Positions 1 through 10,450 are shown, numbered from the stretch's first letter. The stretch: DNA of 64,000 bases from Pegoplata infirma (GCA_963921195.1 OY992536.1:326447038-326511037), one strand, 5' to 3'. Made by a program: numbers and translations. The notes: generated from the letters alone by a model not told the origin.

Positions 1-407
1 ACGGAGGACCTTTGTATGGTGTCGAGGTCTAAACATAAACCGATTTCTTCCAATTTCAAAAGGCTAGGTCATTGGTCCCACAAGTACTTTTGTGGGAATT
101 TAAAATTCCTAATTTCAAGTTTGTATAACCTTTATTTCAGGAAATTGTAAAAGTATCAAAACTTAGCATAGCAGCTTATTAAATAATGCATTTAAAGCAT
201 TAAATATTTTAAGCAAATTTTTTTGCTCAAATTTCAAAAGGAGTTGTCAAAGGCAGAAATTTCGTGCGCCATTCATACGAAGTACTTAAAAAGTGAAATT
301 GCAAAGTATCATATTATTTTTTATTTTTGTTCAACAATGTTGTGTTAAATAAGTCGAAAAAATATTGTAAACTTACTTCTGAGTTAAATATTATGTTACG
401 ACATTTC
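1..407. other. AT-rich sequence with a degenerate repeat fragment
   Basis: No gene is visible. Around 235-300 there is a diverged copy of a segment of the 17.4-19.5 kb palindrome (shared pattern: gttgtcaaa...gaa...tt-cg...gc...acttaaaaag). This suggests an old fragment of that element. The rest is low-complexity A/T sequence. Confidence 0.4.
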
Positions 408-678
408 CCAGCAAATATTTGCTTTACTGGAAATGGGGATATTAATTAGAAAAAGTAAGTCAGAAGAAAAACTCTGTCAAAAATTCTGCAAAACAACTTT
501 CAGTTTGAATTAGCAATCTTTTAGCAGATTTTTCTGCTGAAATTAATATTTTAACTAAATTCTTTGCCATTTAGTTTGAGAAAAAACAATTTTTTTTGTA
601 ATTTTACTAAGTCTGTTTAGATAATTTCACAAATATTTTTGTATTTACAGCAGATTTTTTTGCTGATTGGGCAAAGCA
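408..678. repeat. Possible short repeat with CCCAGCAAA-like ends, interior TAGCAGATTTTTCTGCTG
   Basis: The left edge reads CCCAGCAAATATTTGC and the right edge TTTTTTTGCTGATTGGG, an imperfect inverted pair resembling the CCCAGCAAAACTT ends of the element at 49492. The interior contains palindromic AGCAGATTTTTCTGCT motifs. A related stretch (gaagaaaaactnt...cag...ctgtcat) lies at 40745-40965. Boundaries are uncertain. Confidence 0.3.
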
Positions 679-1639
679 TTTATTTTTGGTACAGCTATTT
701 ACTCAAGATATACTTAGCTGTTTACGCTGCCATTTACAGACATATCACAATATATGAAATTTTCTCTAAAATGTTAAGTGTTATAAGAATATTTCCAACT
801 TTAAAATATATGGTAGACAGGCAGTTCCTTGTTGTTTCTGTTGCTGTTGTTGATGATATGTGTCTGTTGCTGACAGATATCAGTGACATAAATTGTTGGT
901 ACCATGTGAGATTCATCAGATGTTATTTAATGTGATGACAAGGCGCTCGTGTTAATTTAAACACACGACTCCTTTTATGGTTTCATAATAAAATATTTTA
1001 ATAGTATTTAATATTGATGTGGTAGTGTAGTTTAAATAAATGGCATTTCATATCAAAACCTCCGTTATAGAAATACGTACATGTTGCACCAAAGGAAAAT
1101 ATTTTTTTTTTTTTTCGATATATTGTCATTGACTATTGCTTTAGCCTGAAATTCTGCAATTGAAAACTGAATATTTTATTCTAAGAACAACTAAGCGTAT
1201 GAGTAATAAATAAATATTACTATATTATAAATAAAATGTACAACTGAATGATTGTGAAATCAAAATTCTTTGTAATTTAATGCAATTTGTTTTATATATA
1301 ACAAGTAAAAACTTAAATTAGGCCTTGCAGAATGTATGGATACTAGAGTGTCCCTTATTTTGGAAATGTTGGAAATGTTGAGACGGTACCCCCTCATTTT
1401 TTTCCTTTTGACTAAAAAATAACTCAGGAAAAATTTTACGCCCCTACGACCACGCCTTCCCTACGCGACGGGGCGTAAAGAGCGGGGCCTTAAAAATCAT
1501 TTTTCCATACAAAGCAAAAAAATTTTTTTTTGATTTTAAATTTTTTTGTTATTAATTATAATATTACTTGGTTAGCTTATTCACGACAAAAAATTTGAAT
1601 TTGGTGGGATGAGGATTTCAGTTCTAAAAAATTTTCGAA
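679..1639. other. Stretch without recognisable gene
   Basis: An open frame runs over 639-935 (+), but its product has no recognisable domain, it overlaps a repeat edge and its composition is that of AT-rich noise. A G/C-richer patch at 1433-1490 (gcccctacgaccacgcc) resembles a fragment of an unidentified repeat. Nothing else is supported. Confidence 0.4.
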
Positions 1640-1674
1640 AAACGGTTTTAGTTGTAATGTTGCTTTTAATGATA

Positions 1675-2240
1675 CAGTAGAATCTCACAAATTAGAACTC
1701 TCACAAATTAGAACTGCCCAGAAATTAGAACCGGCTATTTTAATGTATTGGACGCTCTGAAATTAGAACCTGTGGTTCTAATTTCTGGAAGTTTTTTTTT
1801 TATTTTCAATACAAAATATTTTTTTTGTTGTTTTTTTTAAACTAAATAGGGGAAAACCCGATTTATACGAAGATAACGCTCTAAAATTAGAACCAGTGGT
1901 TCTAATTTCTGGACTTTTGTTTTTATTTTCACAATTCTATAAGCGTAAGAGAAATTGAAAAATGGAATGAAGATGGTTTAATGACGGATCAGATAGCAGT
2001 GACGATGATATAATCGATGTAACGCCGGTTATTTCTCATTTCAAGCGCTTAAAAAGAGTTTTTCTACGAATTTAATGTGTTAAATTTATTAAATATTAAC
2101 AAATAAAAAGTGTTTTGCGTTAAAATAAAGCATTCGTAACTGTTTTTGTTGTTATTTTGTCAAATGTCCTGAAATTAGAACTTTTCAGAAATTAGAACTA
2201 CCCGAGGAACAAAGTGGTTCTAATTTGTGAGATTCTACTG
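1675..2240. mobile_element. pogo-like (Tc1/mariner superfamily) MITE, 566 bp
   Basis: Terminal inverted repeats begin CAGTAGAATCTCACAAATTA at both ends and match for about 24 bp. A TA dinucleotide flanks each side (1673-1674, 2241-2242). pogo/Tigger-type elements commonly start CAGTA and duplicate TA. Motifs like GAAATTAGAACC recur inside in both orientations. The right half keeps what looks like the 3' end of a transposase gene and AATAAA signals, so this is an internally deleted derivative of an autonomous element. Confidence 0.8.
1974..2075 (+). pseudogene. 3' remnant of a pogo-like transposase gene
   Basis: Reading from TGG at 1974 to TAA at 2073-2075 gives a 33-residue tail with an acidic stretch (SDSSDDDIIDV) followed by a basic, leucine-containing end (SHFKRLKRVFLRI). 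pogo and Tigger transposases often end with an acidic run and a short alpha-helical tail, so this fits the surviving C-terminus. An in-frame TGA at 1968-1970 blocks the frame just upstream, and no DDE catalytic region remains. AATAAA lies shortly downstream at about 2100. The assignment is inferred from position inside the element and composition; a chance frame cannot be excluded. Confidence 0.4.
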
Positions 2241-2467
2241 TATACATATATTCATAAAAAAATATTATTCATATCTGTGACATCTTGATCGTGTATCGAA
2301 AAACATCAAAAATGCATTTTTTACCCTTTTTTAGATCACGATAAAGATGTCACAGATAGGAATAATATTTTTTTATGAAAATATATCATTAAAAGCAACA
2401 ATTAAACTAAAACGGTTGCTTGTCAAAACTAAAAAAAAAAAATTTTTAAAAAATTTTTACTGTAGGA

Positions 2468-3193
2468 CCCCAAAAGATTACCAAATAAGGTATAAAATAA
2501 GGTATAGGATCTCTTATTTTATACATTGCAGCATTGATGATTTTAACAGGCGATGAGACTCAAAGTAATGCATCCACATTATCACAAAGAATACCAGTAA
2601 GGTATAAAATAAGTCATAAATTTATAACGAAGAATACGAGTAAGGTGTAAAATATATGATATTTTATAGGTTACGAGAAATGAAATAATATAACATACCA
2701 GAAGATAATATATAAGGTGTTACGAGTAGTGAAAAAGTAATTTTGTATTAAATTTACTCACGTGATTGTAAGTAAGTGTAAGTAGATAAAATATGCTCGT
2801 GAGTGTGTGTCGTTAGAAATTTCCTGTCGTGAGCCCATCTCTAGTTTAAACTTATGAATTTTTTTAAAAATAATTATTTTTTATGTTATTGTAATGCATT
2901 ATGCATCCAATTATAAATAATGCATTATTTCAAACTTTCAAATAATACATAATGTAACCAAATATAAGTCATCCATGATTTAATGTTTAGAAATAATAAA
3001 TATGAAATACATTTTTTCCAATAATCATGCATTACGTAGCAAATTATTAGTAATGCATTATTTTTCACTTGAAAATAATACGTTGTGAAACAAATGTTTG
3101 GTAAGACATCCTAAAATAATGCTACAAATAAGGTATATACATTACCTGGTAATGTGTTATATAATCACTACCCATTACCAAAGTTTTGCTGGG
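2468..3193 (+). mobile_element. CCCAGC-ended repeat, copy 1
   Basis: This is the inverse of 49492-50203 along essentially its full length. The right end is AAGTTTTGCTGGG; the left end is degenerate (CCCCAAAAGATTACC against CCCAGCAAAACTTAGATTACC in the other copy). The interior holds repeated GGTATAAAATAAGG and AATAATGCATTA motifs plus a GTGAGTGTGTGTCG stretch. No coding capacity was recognised. It behaves as a non-autonomous element with about 13-bp terminal inverted repeats; the superfamily is not assigned. Confidence 0.75.
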
Positions 3194-3239
3194 ATTTGAC
3201 AAAGTTTTTTTTTTTGTGTGTAGAATTGTTAATTAGCAT

Positions 3240-3445
3240 ATATTTTTATACCTGAAACCACAGTATGGGGGGGGGGGGGGGTATAATCACATTTTCATTC
3301 CGTGTGTAACGCATCGAAATATCGTTAGGGGACCCCATAAAGTTTATATATTGTTGATCCATGATCGATTCTAAGACGTTCTATGAATGTTGGTCCGTCC
3401 GTCTGTGGAAAACACAATGCAGTCAAAACTAAAATAGTTAGACTA
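3240..3445 (+). mobile_element. mini-me/DINE-1-like fragment
   Basis: Contains TATACC, a run of about 14 G, then CATTCCGTGTGTAACGCATC, CCCATAAAGTTTATATATTG and GGTCCGTCCGTCTGTGG. This order matches the longer copies at 10451 and 16188. Mini-me elements of Diptera are known for internal (TA)n and (GTCY)n proto-microsatellites; both are present. Confidence 0.75.
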
Positions 3446-3677
3446 CTGAAGTTCGGAAATGGGTAAAACCGCATCAGGGGGAAACATTCCGCCTTGAAGA
3501 ACTAAACCAAACTCTAAAAAACCGCCATTTTTTATTTTTTGCATTTTTCTTAAACAAATTAAACATTTTAATATCAAAAGACGTTCAAAATTCTGCACTT
3601 GGACCTGGGGAATAAAAAAATGCATATTTGTTGGCTTGTCCCGCTTTGTGGGCGTGGTTATTAAAATTGTTTAAATA
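3446..3677. other. Repeat-derived flank, no gene
   Basis: Contains the phrase GAAGAACTAAACCA, also seen near 46205 (+) and, inverted, near 12680, which suggests a diverged mini-me-associated segment. A short reverse-strand open frame at 3443-3625 has no recognisable domain. Confidence 0.35.
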
Positions 3678-3926
3678 CACACACAAAAAAAAAAAAATCC
3701 TATCGAATTTTTCATTGTACCTATTTAATATTCAGTTGCTGCTATATATATTTGGCTCGGACAACCGAATTTTCTGGTTGTTTCAATAAAAAGGCAGTTA
3801 TATCAACCGAATTCAGTTGTGACTACCGATATTCAATTGTGACAACTAACATTCAAACGTAGCAGCCGACTTTTGGTTGTATCAACCGAATTTCGATTGG
3901 AAATTGGCAAATTTGTTTTCTGTGTG
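3678..3926. mobile_element. TA-flanked MITE, interior filled with CAACCGAATT motif
   Basis: Flanked by TA at 3676-3677 and 3927-3928. The tips are CACACACAAAAAAA and TTTTCTGTGTG. The interior has at least six degenerate copies of CAACCGAATT or its complement (for example TTTTGGTTGTATCAACCGAA). It has the same architecture as 24470-25067, 33456-34490 and others in this window. Confidence 0.65.
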
Positions 3927-4654
3927 TAATAATAAAATTGTACTTAAGTGCAAAAATCATAATAAATTAATTTGCCAACATTCATCTCGCGGGGAAAGTG
4001 TCGCCCAACGCATCCCACTAATCCCCTCCCAAAAAAACGCCCTTGATTTTTATTAATTTTTGTTTACATTTTGAAGGGTATAGAAGATTCGGTAGATCCA
4101 AATTTACCAATCTCACTTGTTTTACATACATATTTTTTTTTTTTAATTTTTTTAAACAATCTGTAATCAGATTCTAATTAATGGGAATTTTAACACTTCG
4201 AAAGCAAATTATTATTTTTTTTTTAATTGTAATTAATAAATAAAAATCTATGCATTTTAATCGGTTAATCACGAGAGATATCATCATTAAACATTTGTTT
4301 AATAAAAAAATAAATTTTTTAATGTTTTTTTAATAATAGATTTAAATGTATTTATATTTAGTACAAACAAAAAAATGTCCAAGCGTGTTTTAAAAAAAAG
4401 TTTAACAAAAATAACTTTTTGTCTCAGTAAATAATTTAAAAATAAAATCAATTTACAAACTGGCTTTCGACAAAAAATTCCATTAAATAAAAAAACTTGT
4501 AAATCTTCTTTTAAATTTTTGTTTAAAAAACAGTTCGTTTATGGTTTTATTGATGTCGGGTGTTGGTAATAATATTAAAATACATTGTTGACAAAATTTT
4601 TTTTTTCAAATTTTAGTATTTAAACTGATTGTTCTAAATATTATTGGTTCTCAG
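3927..4654. other. AT-rich stretch without gene
   Basis: Low-complexity A/T sequence with several T8-T11 runs. No open frame of note, splice signals or repeat termini were found. Confidence 0.4.
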
Positions 4655-5130
4655 AACTTTAAGCGATGTTCGTCTGTCTGTCCGTCTGTTTGTGAAACGC
4701 TCGATAAACTGTAGAATAAAAGAGCTAAGCATCTGAAATTTGGCGCGGATATGTATTATTGTCTTAGGTTAGTAAAGTTCATAAATGGTCGAATACGACG
4801 AGAGTAAATAAGCTCCCCAATTAGAAAAGACTTTAACCTCAAGTTTCGTCTTGTCTTTCTTCAATATGTATGCCCTACTACTATATTTACACAAAAATAA
4901 AAATCTTTGCCAGAGTCGTTTTTAAAAAACTAGCGTTCAAACGTCACAAAATTAACATTTCAAGATTATATCGAAAACGATGAGAGATATCAACAAAGAA
5001 AATGCAAGAAATTGTAAATTTAGTGGAGGTTAGTCTTACATTTCACCCTCTAAGAGCCACTATGAAAGCGCTGGAAGCTATTTATCTAAAAAGTGGGGTT
5101 CGGTCATACACAATCCTCTAGGGACTACCT
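4655..5130 (+). mobile_element. Diverged mini-me-like fragment with (GTCY)n
   Basis: The core GCGATGTTCGTCTGTCTGTCCG matches the GTCY region of other copies (GCGATGTCCGTCCGTCCG at 16325). Both ends are too diverged to place. Confidence 0.5.
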
Positions 5131-5326
5131 TGGAACATTAAGAGTGGTGGTATCAATTTACAAAAAAAAATATACTTTTATGTTCTCTTAAAAAAATATG
5201 TATTTTTTACAAATTTTAGTGCTTACTCTAATATTTGACCTTGGTCTTTAAAAACCGACTACTAATTCTTAATTTTGATCATCGATTTAAGGAAAGTTCC
5301 TTAACCTTTTTTCTGTATGCACAGTA

Positions 5327-5568
5327 GGGTGGGTCGATGAAATGCATATTTGCGAATCTTGTTAACTAATAGCAAAAACTATTACGGGAAAAATCATGAA
5401 AACATTTTAGGAAGGTACTTTTAGGCCTCTACAAGCGGTTTTAGTTCGCGGTTTTTGTACCCTCCTAAAATTTTTTCCTGATTTTTCCCGTTATCAGCTC
5501 GAAAATGCGCGTCGAGTTTTTGCTATTAGTTGACGAGATTCGCAAATATGCATTTCATCGAACCACCC
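5327..5568. mobile_element. TA-flanked MITE with GGGTGG termini and 54-bp inverted repeats
   Basis: The left tip GGGTGGGTCGATGAAATGCA and the right tip (complement GGGTGGTTCGATGAAATGCA) match over about 54 bp with four mismatches. TA lies on each side (5325-5326, 5569-5570). Length 242 bp, with no coding capacity. The tip resembles those at 47196 (GGGTGGCTCG) and 62390 (GGGTGGCAGC), suggesting one loose family. Confidence 0.85.
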
Positions 5569-5570
5569 TA

Positions 5571-6074
5571 ATACACAGCCTTTTTTTTTGATATGCATTA
5601 CTAACACAGTTTATAACTTCTAAATATTAATGATCATGTTTAAACTCACATTTTATTGTAAGAATTAATTAATTAACATAAAATAAGACTCTAAAGATTC
5701 AATTGCCTTTGAACTTTAAAATTCAAAAATAATATATGGGGAATTCCATGTTAAATCGGGTACTTTGATTTTTTTTTTTTTGATTTTTCCAATTTGTTTA
5801 CTGTTTTTAGTACCCTTCGAAAACTCCTTCATAGTAAATTTGCAGATTTTTTTGATGACCCATTCAAAAGGTATCGAATTTTTAAAAACTGGTAATTTGT
5901 TCCTTTACTCAAACTTTTTTTACTCATAACTTCTTCAATAATGGCGAAAAAATTCTTAAAAGTGCTCTAGTATGCGATTTTTAAGTTTAATTTTTGAAAA
6001 TGTGAGTACTTTTGATTTTTTTGTGTAAAACTTCTATCGATTCTACAAATTTCTTTCCCAGTAGGATCATAGGA
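5571..6074. other. Stretch without gene
   Basis: AT-rich sequence with a T-run at 5770. Phrases such as tactcataacttcttcaataatggcg suggest an old repeat, but no termini could be fixed. Confidence 0.35.
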
Positions 6075-6400
6075 TAACGATTGCTGTGTTTTTCAATAAG
6101 TGGATTAATTTTCGGATTTTATTTAGTTTAAAATAAATATTTTAACATGCCAAAACAAATTTGGAATATTTTTTTTCGTGATCTACGATAAATTACCAAT
6201 TTTAATCCAAAGAAATAATAAAAAAATTTTGAAAATGAAAAAAGATATAAATAAATCAAAATTAATCCAACTAAATTTTAGGATTTAATAAATCCACACA
6301 AAATATTTCGAATTTGTTTTGGTATGTTAAAATATTTTTTAAGCAAAATAAGATTAATCTGAAAATAAATCCACTTTTTCAAAAACACAGCAGATTATTA
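6075..6400. repeat. Foldback repeat with about 95-bp arms
   Basis: Left arm from about 6082 (GCTGTGTTTTTCAATAAGTG) pairs with the right arm ending about 6393 (CACTTTTTCAAAAACACAGC in complement register). AACATRCCAAAACAAATT is also shared in inverse orientation. The spacer is about 115 bp. No target duplication was resolved. Confidence 0.65.
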
Positions 6401-6472
6401 CTACTTTTTAAAATTTTTTTAAAAATTTTGTTGTAATTTTCTAATCTTCAAATCATTTCTACTGCTCCAATG

Positions 6473-7327
6473 CACAGTGCCACATTTGGCCAATCTGGGA
6501 CGACAAAAATCCAATTTTATTTATATTGACTGGAAAATCGGTATAAATGTTCGTTTTGACTTCAAAAACAAAATAATGGAAAATATGGGAGGCCAGTTAA
6601 CGGCCACGCCCACTTTTTAAAAAATTTTTAATTTTGGTTGTAATTTCTTTAAACTTGGTATATATACTCTCAAGGACTGTAGAAATAATATCACAAAAAA
6701 AGGGGGCGGTCAGACAACTTCCACGCCCACTTTTTAATAATATGTTTAAAAAATATGTAAAAACAAGGTTTACATATCGCCCCACTGTAGTCGGCGTCGC
6801 AGACGGTCGCAAAAGTTAGCCGTTGAAATAAGTACTATGGATATTGGTCAATATGTCTGAAAAAGTCCGGCGACCAATAGAGACCGAGACCAAACACAAA
6901 AGTTCTATTCCATCAAAAAAAATAAATATATAATTTTCTTTTCAAAAATTTTTATTATGTTAAAAATTTAATAAAAAATAGAAAAAATTTTTTAAAAAAA
7001 TAAGAAAAGATATGACTTAAAGCCTTTAAATATATTTAAATATCCTTTAAAATTACCAAAAAAGAGTGTATAAATATATTTTTTTGTTAAAAAGTTACAA
7101 CAGTTTAAAATCGACTTAATTAATGCAAAATAATGAACACTACTTTCAGGATTTTACAAGATGCAACTTTATGCACCCACATCATAATAACGAATAGAAT
7201 TATAGTTCTTATATGAGTATTTCCGTGTTATTAGGAATGTTTTATAATACATACAAACAAATCATAAAAATCGGGGAACTTTTTTTTTTATTTTTGTCGT
7301 GCTAAATTGGCCAAATGTGGCACTGTG
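6473..7327. mobile_element. Transib-like MITE, CACAGTG ends, 5-bp target duplication CAATG
   Basis: The ends are CACAGTGCCACATTTGGCC and its complement, with inverted repeats of about 38 bp including CACGACAAAAAT. CAATG occurs directly before (6468-6472) and after (7328-7332) the element. Transib elements make 5-bp duplications and begin CACWRTG-like; this first heptamer is the same word as the V(D)J recombination signal heptamer. The interior is non-coding and includes two copies of a CACGCCCACTTTTTAA phrase. Family assignment rests on termini only. Confidence 0.65.
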
Positions 7328-7568
7328 CAATGGTGCGTCATAGAGGGGTCATTGGCAAGACCGACCTCCATTATTTTTACGCCTAAAATTTTTTTCGGAA
7401 CAAACTAATACCCTATCTCCAATTTCTAAGGGGGCTCCCATACAAAATGACGTTTTTTTTTTTAAATTTGCTCCAACCGCTCTAATATTTTTTTACAATA
7501 TTCACAATATTTTTTTAGTCCAAACATTTTCTCCGAACACACCTACCCTGTATGACCGAATTTACATT

Positions 7569-7683
7569 GGGCAATTTTAATTGCGGCAATTCTGATTTTT
7601 TAGTGTATCAGAGAGAGAGATAAGATTTTTCCCTCTCTCTCCGATACACTATAAAATCAGAATTGCGGCAATTAAAATTGCCC
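7569..7683. repeat. Short near-perfect hairpin repeat
   Basis: GGGCAATTTTAATTGCGGCA through AGAGAGAGAG pairs with its inverse ending TTAAAATTGCCC at 7683. The loop is about 12 nt (ataagatttttc). Weaker pairing continues outward (gaccgaattta against the complement of ctgaatttggac). Likely a small MITE. Confidence 0.75.
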
Positions 7684-7704
7684 TGTCTGAATTTGGACTA
7701 TCTT

Positions 7705-8010
7705 TAACTCTTTTTTCTATACGCAAAATGTTTAAGAATCTGAGACTTTTTCTATACGAAAAATGTCTCAGAATCTGAGACTTTTTCTATACGAAAAATG
7801 CCTCAGAATCTGAGACTTTTTTTAAACAAAAATGTCTCAGAATGTGAGATTTTTTTTATACCAAAAAGGTCTCAGAATCTGAGACTTTGCATATGATAAT
7901 GTTTTAAAAATTTGAGAGTTTTTATTTTGGCAAAACTTCTATGAACTTAGACTTTTAAAATCTCAGAATCTGAAACTTTTTCTGTACGAAAAATATTTTA
8001 CAATCTGAAA
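7705..8010. repeat. Degenerate tandem repeat, unit about 35 bp
   Basis: The unit is TTTTTCTATACGAAAAATGT followed by CTCAGAATCTGAGAC. About five to eight successive units are present, clearest at 7743-7885 and decaying to about 8010. Each unit carries the palindrome CTCAGAATCTGAG. Confidence 0.8.
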
Positions 8011-8744
8011 CTTCTTATAAAGAATAAATTTTATGAATTTGGAAATTTATAGAATTTATTGACATTTCAGGGCCTCCTTAGGTCGGGGCCCTGGGCACGT
8101 GCCCAGTGTGCCCTAATGGTTAAAACGGTACTTTGCAAGTCAGAAAAGAACCTAAAGACATTGCGCCACAGAAATGTTATTTTTGTGTGCTAATATTGAT
8201 CTAAAATGGCAACTATTTCAACACCTATGATTTCAAAAATCTAAAAAAATAAAATTAAAATTCGCTCCACCATAATGTACATCAATATAATCTTTTTACT
8301 TACATATTTTCAAATATTGTCATTTTGGGACATTTCATTCGAAGAACAGATGATGATTCTCGTGGTTTGCTAATGAGTTTTTAAATAATTTGTAGCATAA
8401 AAATATTTTGAAATGATTTTTATCATAATATTTACTATATGTCAGATGTTTAAGACTTTTGCTCTCTTTGAAGCTATTAATAATTCTAGTATGCCTGAAA
8501 CACCTTATATAGGCGCTAAACTATAGTAGCAATTAGTCGTTTAAAAATAAGATATTTTTGTAAAATTATGGAAAAAAAATGTTATTTAGGAAATATTAAA
8601 GAGAACGGTGCGCTGGAGAGGATTTTTTTACAAGAAAGAGAATGAGCCAAAAAGAAAAAAAAAAAGTACTAAGCGCTTTTTTTTTTTGTCGGGCAAAAGA
8701 AGAATTACAAAAAAAAATTATTTATGCTTTCAAATGCATCAAAC
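8011..8744. other. Stretch without gene; one GC-rich patch
   Basis: A GC-rich patch at 8068-8125 (GGGGCCCTGGGCACGTGCCC) stands out against the AT-rich background. It resembles the terminal part of some hAT-like repeats, but no partner end was found. The remainder is low-complexity sequence with A and T runs around 8640-8720. Confidence 0.3.
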
Positions 8745-8990
8745 ATTTTTTGGCTCGAGGTAATTTTTCTTTACCAATTACACCGTGATATTCTCATTGA
8801 TTAACTTTCAAGACAATTATTTTTCTGTTCCAAAATAATTTATGTTGATAATTTTTGCACGACTTAGCCAACACGAGTTTCGATCTCGTCAAGATTTTGT
8901 CAAGACTATTTAGCAAAATATAAAAAAGTATCATATGGATTTTCAATGACAATTGCTTTTGTCCAAATCCAAAAAACTAATACATATTCA
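8745..8990 (+). repeat. CTCGAGG-family repeat fragment
   Basis: Contains GGCTCGAGGTAATTTTTCTT, GATATTCTCAT, AATTATTTTTCTGTT, CACGAGTTTCGATCTCGTCA and TTTAGCAAAATA, in the order seen at 14228-14405. This is a diverged copy of the commonest repeat of the 8-24 kb region. Confidence 0.65.
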
Positions 8991-9337
8991 ATTCTATACT
9001 CACTGAGCATTAGGGTTATAACTTTTTCAATTTTATGCAAATATCAAAAAGTCCATCCCATAGTCGTATAGGCCATAAAAAAATATTAAGAAATGATGTC
9101 TTACTTTTTCGCGATCGTTAAAAAAGTTCACGCACCAAACGCGATGAAGTTTTGAACATTAGTTTTTCTTTTAAGTATAAACAAATTAAATTTAATTGCA
9201 AAATATTTAGGATTTTCTTGAAATTTCATTAATAAAAAAACAAAATCTCATCAATTGAATGGAGGGCACGAAAAAATCGCGAATTATGAAGCTATTTCGC
9301 GGATTTTTTAAATTAGCTAAATTTTAGTGTCAAGTGA
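8991..9337. other. Stretch without gene
   Basis: No open frame, termini or tandem structure recognised. Confidence 0.4.
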
Positions 9338-9696
9338 TGAAAAAGAGTTTATTCTGATTCGAGGCCTTTTAATGTTCCCCATTATGAATTAACATAACAA
9401 GTACTTATGATAACTCTACTTTCTTTATTGGGATATTCTCCCATTAAATACTCATAGAGTTTTCTTGCTTTCAAAAATTTTGGTAATTTTCAGGAATGAA
9501 TTGACGATCGTTTCGGGGATGTTCGATCGTCAATTCATTCCTGAAAATTACCAAAATTTTTGAAAGCAAGAAAACTCTATGAGTGTTTAATGGGAGAATA
9601 TCCCAATAAAGAAAGTAGAGTTATCATAAGTACTTGTTATGTTAATTCATAATGGGGAACATGAAAAGGCCTCGAATCAGAATAAACTCTTTTTCA
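9338..9696. repeat. Near-perfect 359-bp palindrome, 13-nt loop
   Basis: Arms of about 173 bp run outward from the loop tttcggggatgtt (9511-9523). The inner stem is GAATGAATTGACGATCG and the outer ends are TGAAAAAGAGTTTATTC and its inverse. Only a few mismatches are visible (for example ATACTCATAG against CTATGAGTGT). One arm resembles the single-orientation segment at 42245-42415, so this is an inverted duplication of a known repeat. Confidence 0.9.
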
Positions 9697-9699
9697 TTG

Positions 9700-9925
9700 C
9701 ACAATTAAAAGGTCGAATAAATAACTAATTTTTATTATTTAATAAAAATTAAAACAAACTTTAAAACAGAAAAATAATTTTATTGAAAGTTATTCTATGA
9801 AAATAAATAAAATAAAGAAAAACGACCTCGAGCCAGAATAAATCAAATCAAAATATAATATTTTAAAGGTCGATAAAAACCATTTTTATTTTTAATAAAA
9901 ATTAATCAGGATTTTATTAAAAATA
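9700..9925 (-). repeat. CTCGAGG-family repeat fragment
   Basis: Contains ACCTCGAGCCAGAATAAAT, AAATATAATATTTTAAAGG and TTTTTAATAAAAATTAATCA, matching the right-hand part of 14830-14930 on the same strand. Confidence 0.65.
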
Positions 9926-10350
9926 ATTAATTTAGATCAATAAAATGAAAATGCAACTTTTATAACCTTCATAATTTTTTTTTCATAAAATGAAATTACC
10001 CATATTTATTAAAGGCTACAGTCTTGAATTTAAAATCAAAAGGGAATATTTGCTGATTTAGAATTTTGTTTTGTTTTAAACCAAAACCGCAGTAATGAGC
10101 AAGTTTTAAAAAAATAATAAAATAATTTTTATGATGACACAAATTACTAAAAAAAAAACAACAAAAAATAAAAAGTTTTATGTGTAAACAAAAACATATT
10201 TTGAAACCGAAAACATCAAAGTGAATTTGGAATTTTTTTATATCACTTATCACTTAAACAAATACATACAGATTTTTTCGTGTATACAGTACATGGTAAT
10301 TAGCTTGGAAAAAATAAATTTTTCGTTGCTGTCGTTTTATAGATAGAAGT
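9926..10350. other. AT-rich stretch without gene
   Basis: A reverse-strand open frame at 9996-10253 has no recognisable domain and is rich in F, K, N and I, as expected by chance here. Confidence 0.4.
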
Positions 10351-10352
10351 TT

Positions 10353-10394
10353 GTCATTCCGTTAAGGTCATTTCGTTAAGGTCATTCCGTTAAG
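10353..10394. repeat. 14-bp tandem repeat, three units
   Basis: GTCATTCCGTTAAG starts at 10353, 10367 and 10381, with one substitution in the middle unit. The same GTCATTCCGTT word begins the mini-me body at 10491, so the array may derive from it. Confidence 0.85.
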
Positions 10395-10450
10395 GTACTG
10401 TATAAAAATAATTTCACCTCAACAAAGTTCCAAGTTTTGATCATATTTAA

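Larger units (their letters stand above)
1640..2440. repeat. Foldback repeat interrupted by a pogo-like MITE
   Basis: Two arms form an inverted repeat. The left arm is about 1651-1674 plus 2243-2293 and the right arm about 2338-2420, both containing ATAAAAAAATATTATTC and CTGTGACATCTT in inverse orientation. The loop is about 2294-2337. The left arm is split by the 566-bp element at 1675-2240. Joining the sequence across that insertion restores the match to the right arm (aatgata...ttcataaaaaaatatt). Outer limits fade into A-runs. Confidence 0.7.

Noticed and set aside
8068..8125. GC-rich GGGGCCCTGGGCACGTGCCC patch as a hAT terminus
   Set aside because: It resembles such ends, but no partner end or duplication was found within 2 kb.
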